DNA of 64,000 bases. Source: Actinomycetota bacterium. GTDB lineage: Bacteria; Actinomycetota; Actinomycetes; S36-B12; UBA10799. Position numbers and translations under genes: made by a program. The notes under the pieces were generated by a model. The model searched no databases. It saw nothing but the letters and a program-made list of their open reading frames with translations, and was not told the origin of the DNA. This document shows, in pieces, positions 63,221-64,000 of this stretch (position 1 is its first letter; each line of letters opens with the position of its first letter). The stretch lies in the NCBI GenBank assembly GCA_020636995.1, contig JACJWU010000001.1, positions 310,001-374,000 of the forward strand, given 5' to 3'.

Positions 63221-64000
63221 TCAATCCAGACCTTGCAGTTGATCGGTGAGATCGACGCTTCCACCGTAGTTCAGGTCTTGCGGGATGACTTTGCCCACCT
63301 CCGCAGCCGAGATGCAAACTGCCGTATCGACCGACCCGACCGTGACCGATGAGTCTCCGCCTTCCGCGCGGACATACACCGACGTTTCACCGGCCGACAC
63401 TTGCGCCGTGACCGGTTCACCGGATCCGATCGCCACCGAGATCAGGCCTGGCCCGGCGGCGCGGTAGTCGAGGGCCACCGTGTGCAGCCACGGGATCAGC
63501 GCATGCTCCAGGGGGATCGTGACGGCCGAACCGGCCTCAACGACGTAGCAGCCATCGGGCGGTGGCAGCGCAGTTGCACCGTCGACCGCGGCAGGGACCA
63601 ATCGTCCCCGGTTGTCCAGGATCTGCAGATTGCTGGTGCTCGAGGCGAAGCCCGGTCTCTTCGGCAACGGGGCGAGGAACCAACTGGCCTGGTTGTACGG
63701 GTGAGTCACGGGCAACAGGAGGAAGTCCGGCACATCCTGATCGAGCAACGGCACATCCTGATCTGCCAGCGCCAAGTCGGCGCGGGCGTTGCCGACCCAC
63801 CCCTCCGCCGGGTTCTTCGACCAGATCGCCGCATAGGCGAGGATCGAGATCATCGTCGCCAGGGCGATGGTGGCCACCGCGCCGAACAACGGCCAGCGAA
63901 TCGCAGGCCTGGCCAGGCGCTCCCGCTCGGCCGCAACGGTGGCGCCGATCGCCACGCTGATGGGGATCATCGCCGTGGCCACGTAGCGTCCCGCTTGCAC
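63221..64000 (-). CDS. membrane protein with exported beta-rich C-terminal domain (5' part outside window)
   Basis: The last 259 aa of a gene that continues past the window. Two hydrophobic helices remain (near AMIPISVAIGATVAA and LFGAVATIALATMISILAYAAI), then about 190 exported residues. The tail DGCYVVEAGSAVTIPLEHALIPWLHTV...VAIGSGEPVTAQVSAGETSVYV...GSVDTAVCISAAEVG matches in order the tail of the membrane protein at 8830-10644 (ECGYAVTDSPRTIPLDGTLI...SVGTPGITSCVTDVRIG). I infer a shared family, possibly GT-C-like glycosyltransferases. Ends 21 bp before dodecin. Confidence 0.7.
   Translation of the reverse strand: MQAGRYVATAMIPISVAIGATVAAERERLARPAIRWPLFGAVATIALATMISILAYAAIWSKNPAEGWVGNARADLALADQDVPLLDQDVPDFLLLPVTHPYNQASWFLAPLPKRPGFASSTSNLQILDNRGRLVPAAVDGATALPPPDGCYVVEAGSAVTIPLEHALIPWLHTVALDYRAAGPGLISVAIGSGEPVTAQVSAGETSVYVRAEGGDSSVTVGSVDTAVCISAAEVGKVIPQDLNYGGSVDLTDQLQGLD

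Overview
The window is GC-rich DNA with strong G/C third-position bias, from an actinobacterium. The support is gene content: WhiA, RbpA, OpcA, actinobacterial SufR, an AftD-like arabinofuranosyltransferase and DUF3068. Gene order also follows blocks known from Mycobacterium and Streptomyces (rpsA-coaE-uvrB-uvrA; uvrC-rapZ-yvcK-whiA-gap-pgk-tpiA-secG; pgl-opcA-zwf-tal-tkt/ctaB/ctaA; sufR-B-D-C-S-U-T). I cannot place it below class level. It is gene-dense: 59 protein genes, no gap over 300 bp, and no tRNA, rRNA, CRISPR array, insertion sequence or prophage seen.

Layout. (1) 1-7046: cell-envelope module with a methyltransferase, AftD-like GT-C enzyme, membrane acyltransferase and DUF3068 protein. 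(2) 7105-8756: ribosomal protein S1 with a long leader, bracketed by strong terminator hairpins. (3) 8830-14495: inserted envelope module with a large membrane protein and two tandem acyltransferase-SGNH fusions, the second frameshifted. (4) 14446-30282: coaE, a molybdoenzyme plus cytochrome b pair, uvrB, uvrA and uvrC, interleaved with transporters (TerC, ClC, APC), an MBL hydrolase, a Rieske lipoprotein and two SGNH hydrolases. (5) 30279-37821: rapZ-yvcK-whiA, the glycolytic gap-pgk-tpiA operon, secG, rbpA and a membrane zinc peptidase. (6) 37866-45035: 61-bp tandem repeats, then the pentose-phosphate genes on the minus strand. (7) 45183-49567: haem O/A synthesis (ctaB, ctaA) with an ATP-grasp protein and an ABC exporter. 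(8) 49620-57516: an SDR/SRPBCC pair, then the complete SUF iron-sulfur operon. (9) 57635-64000: ABC-F ATPase, small HTH protein, ABC exporter, unusual SDR, SURF1, dodecin, and the 3' part of a membrane protein resembling the one at 8830.

How the genes work together. gap-pgk-tpiA carries lower glycolysis and pgl-opcA-zwf-tal-tkt carries the pentose-phosphate pathway. ctaA, ctaB and SURF1 serve cytochrome oxidase assembly. SufBCDSU/T build Fe-S clusters under SufR. UvrABC do nucleotide excision repair. The envelope genes probably decorate a cell-surface polysaccharide. Operons are tightly packed, mostly with ATGA/GTGA or TGATG junctions, and five of six convergent gene pairs overlap.

Regulation. 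At least 13 genes start exactly 6-7 nt downstream of a TANNNT hexamer, the layout of leaderless mRNAs. I used this to choose start codons. Two operator-like palindromes stand out: one at the gap promoter and one at the sufR start. All identifications are from reading the sequence; no database search was run.
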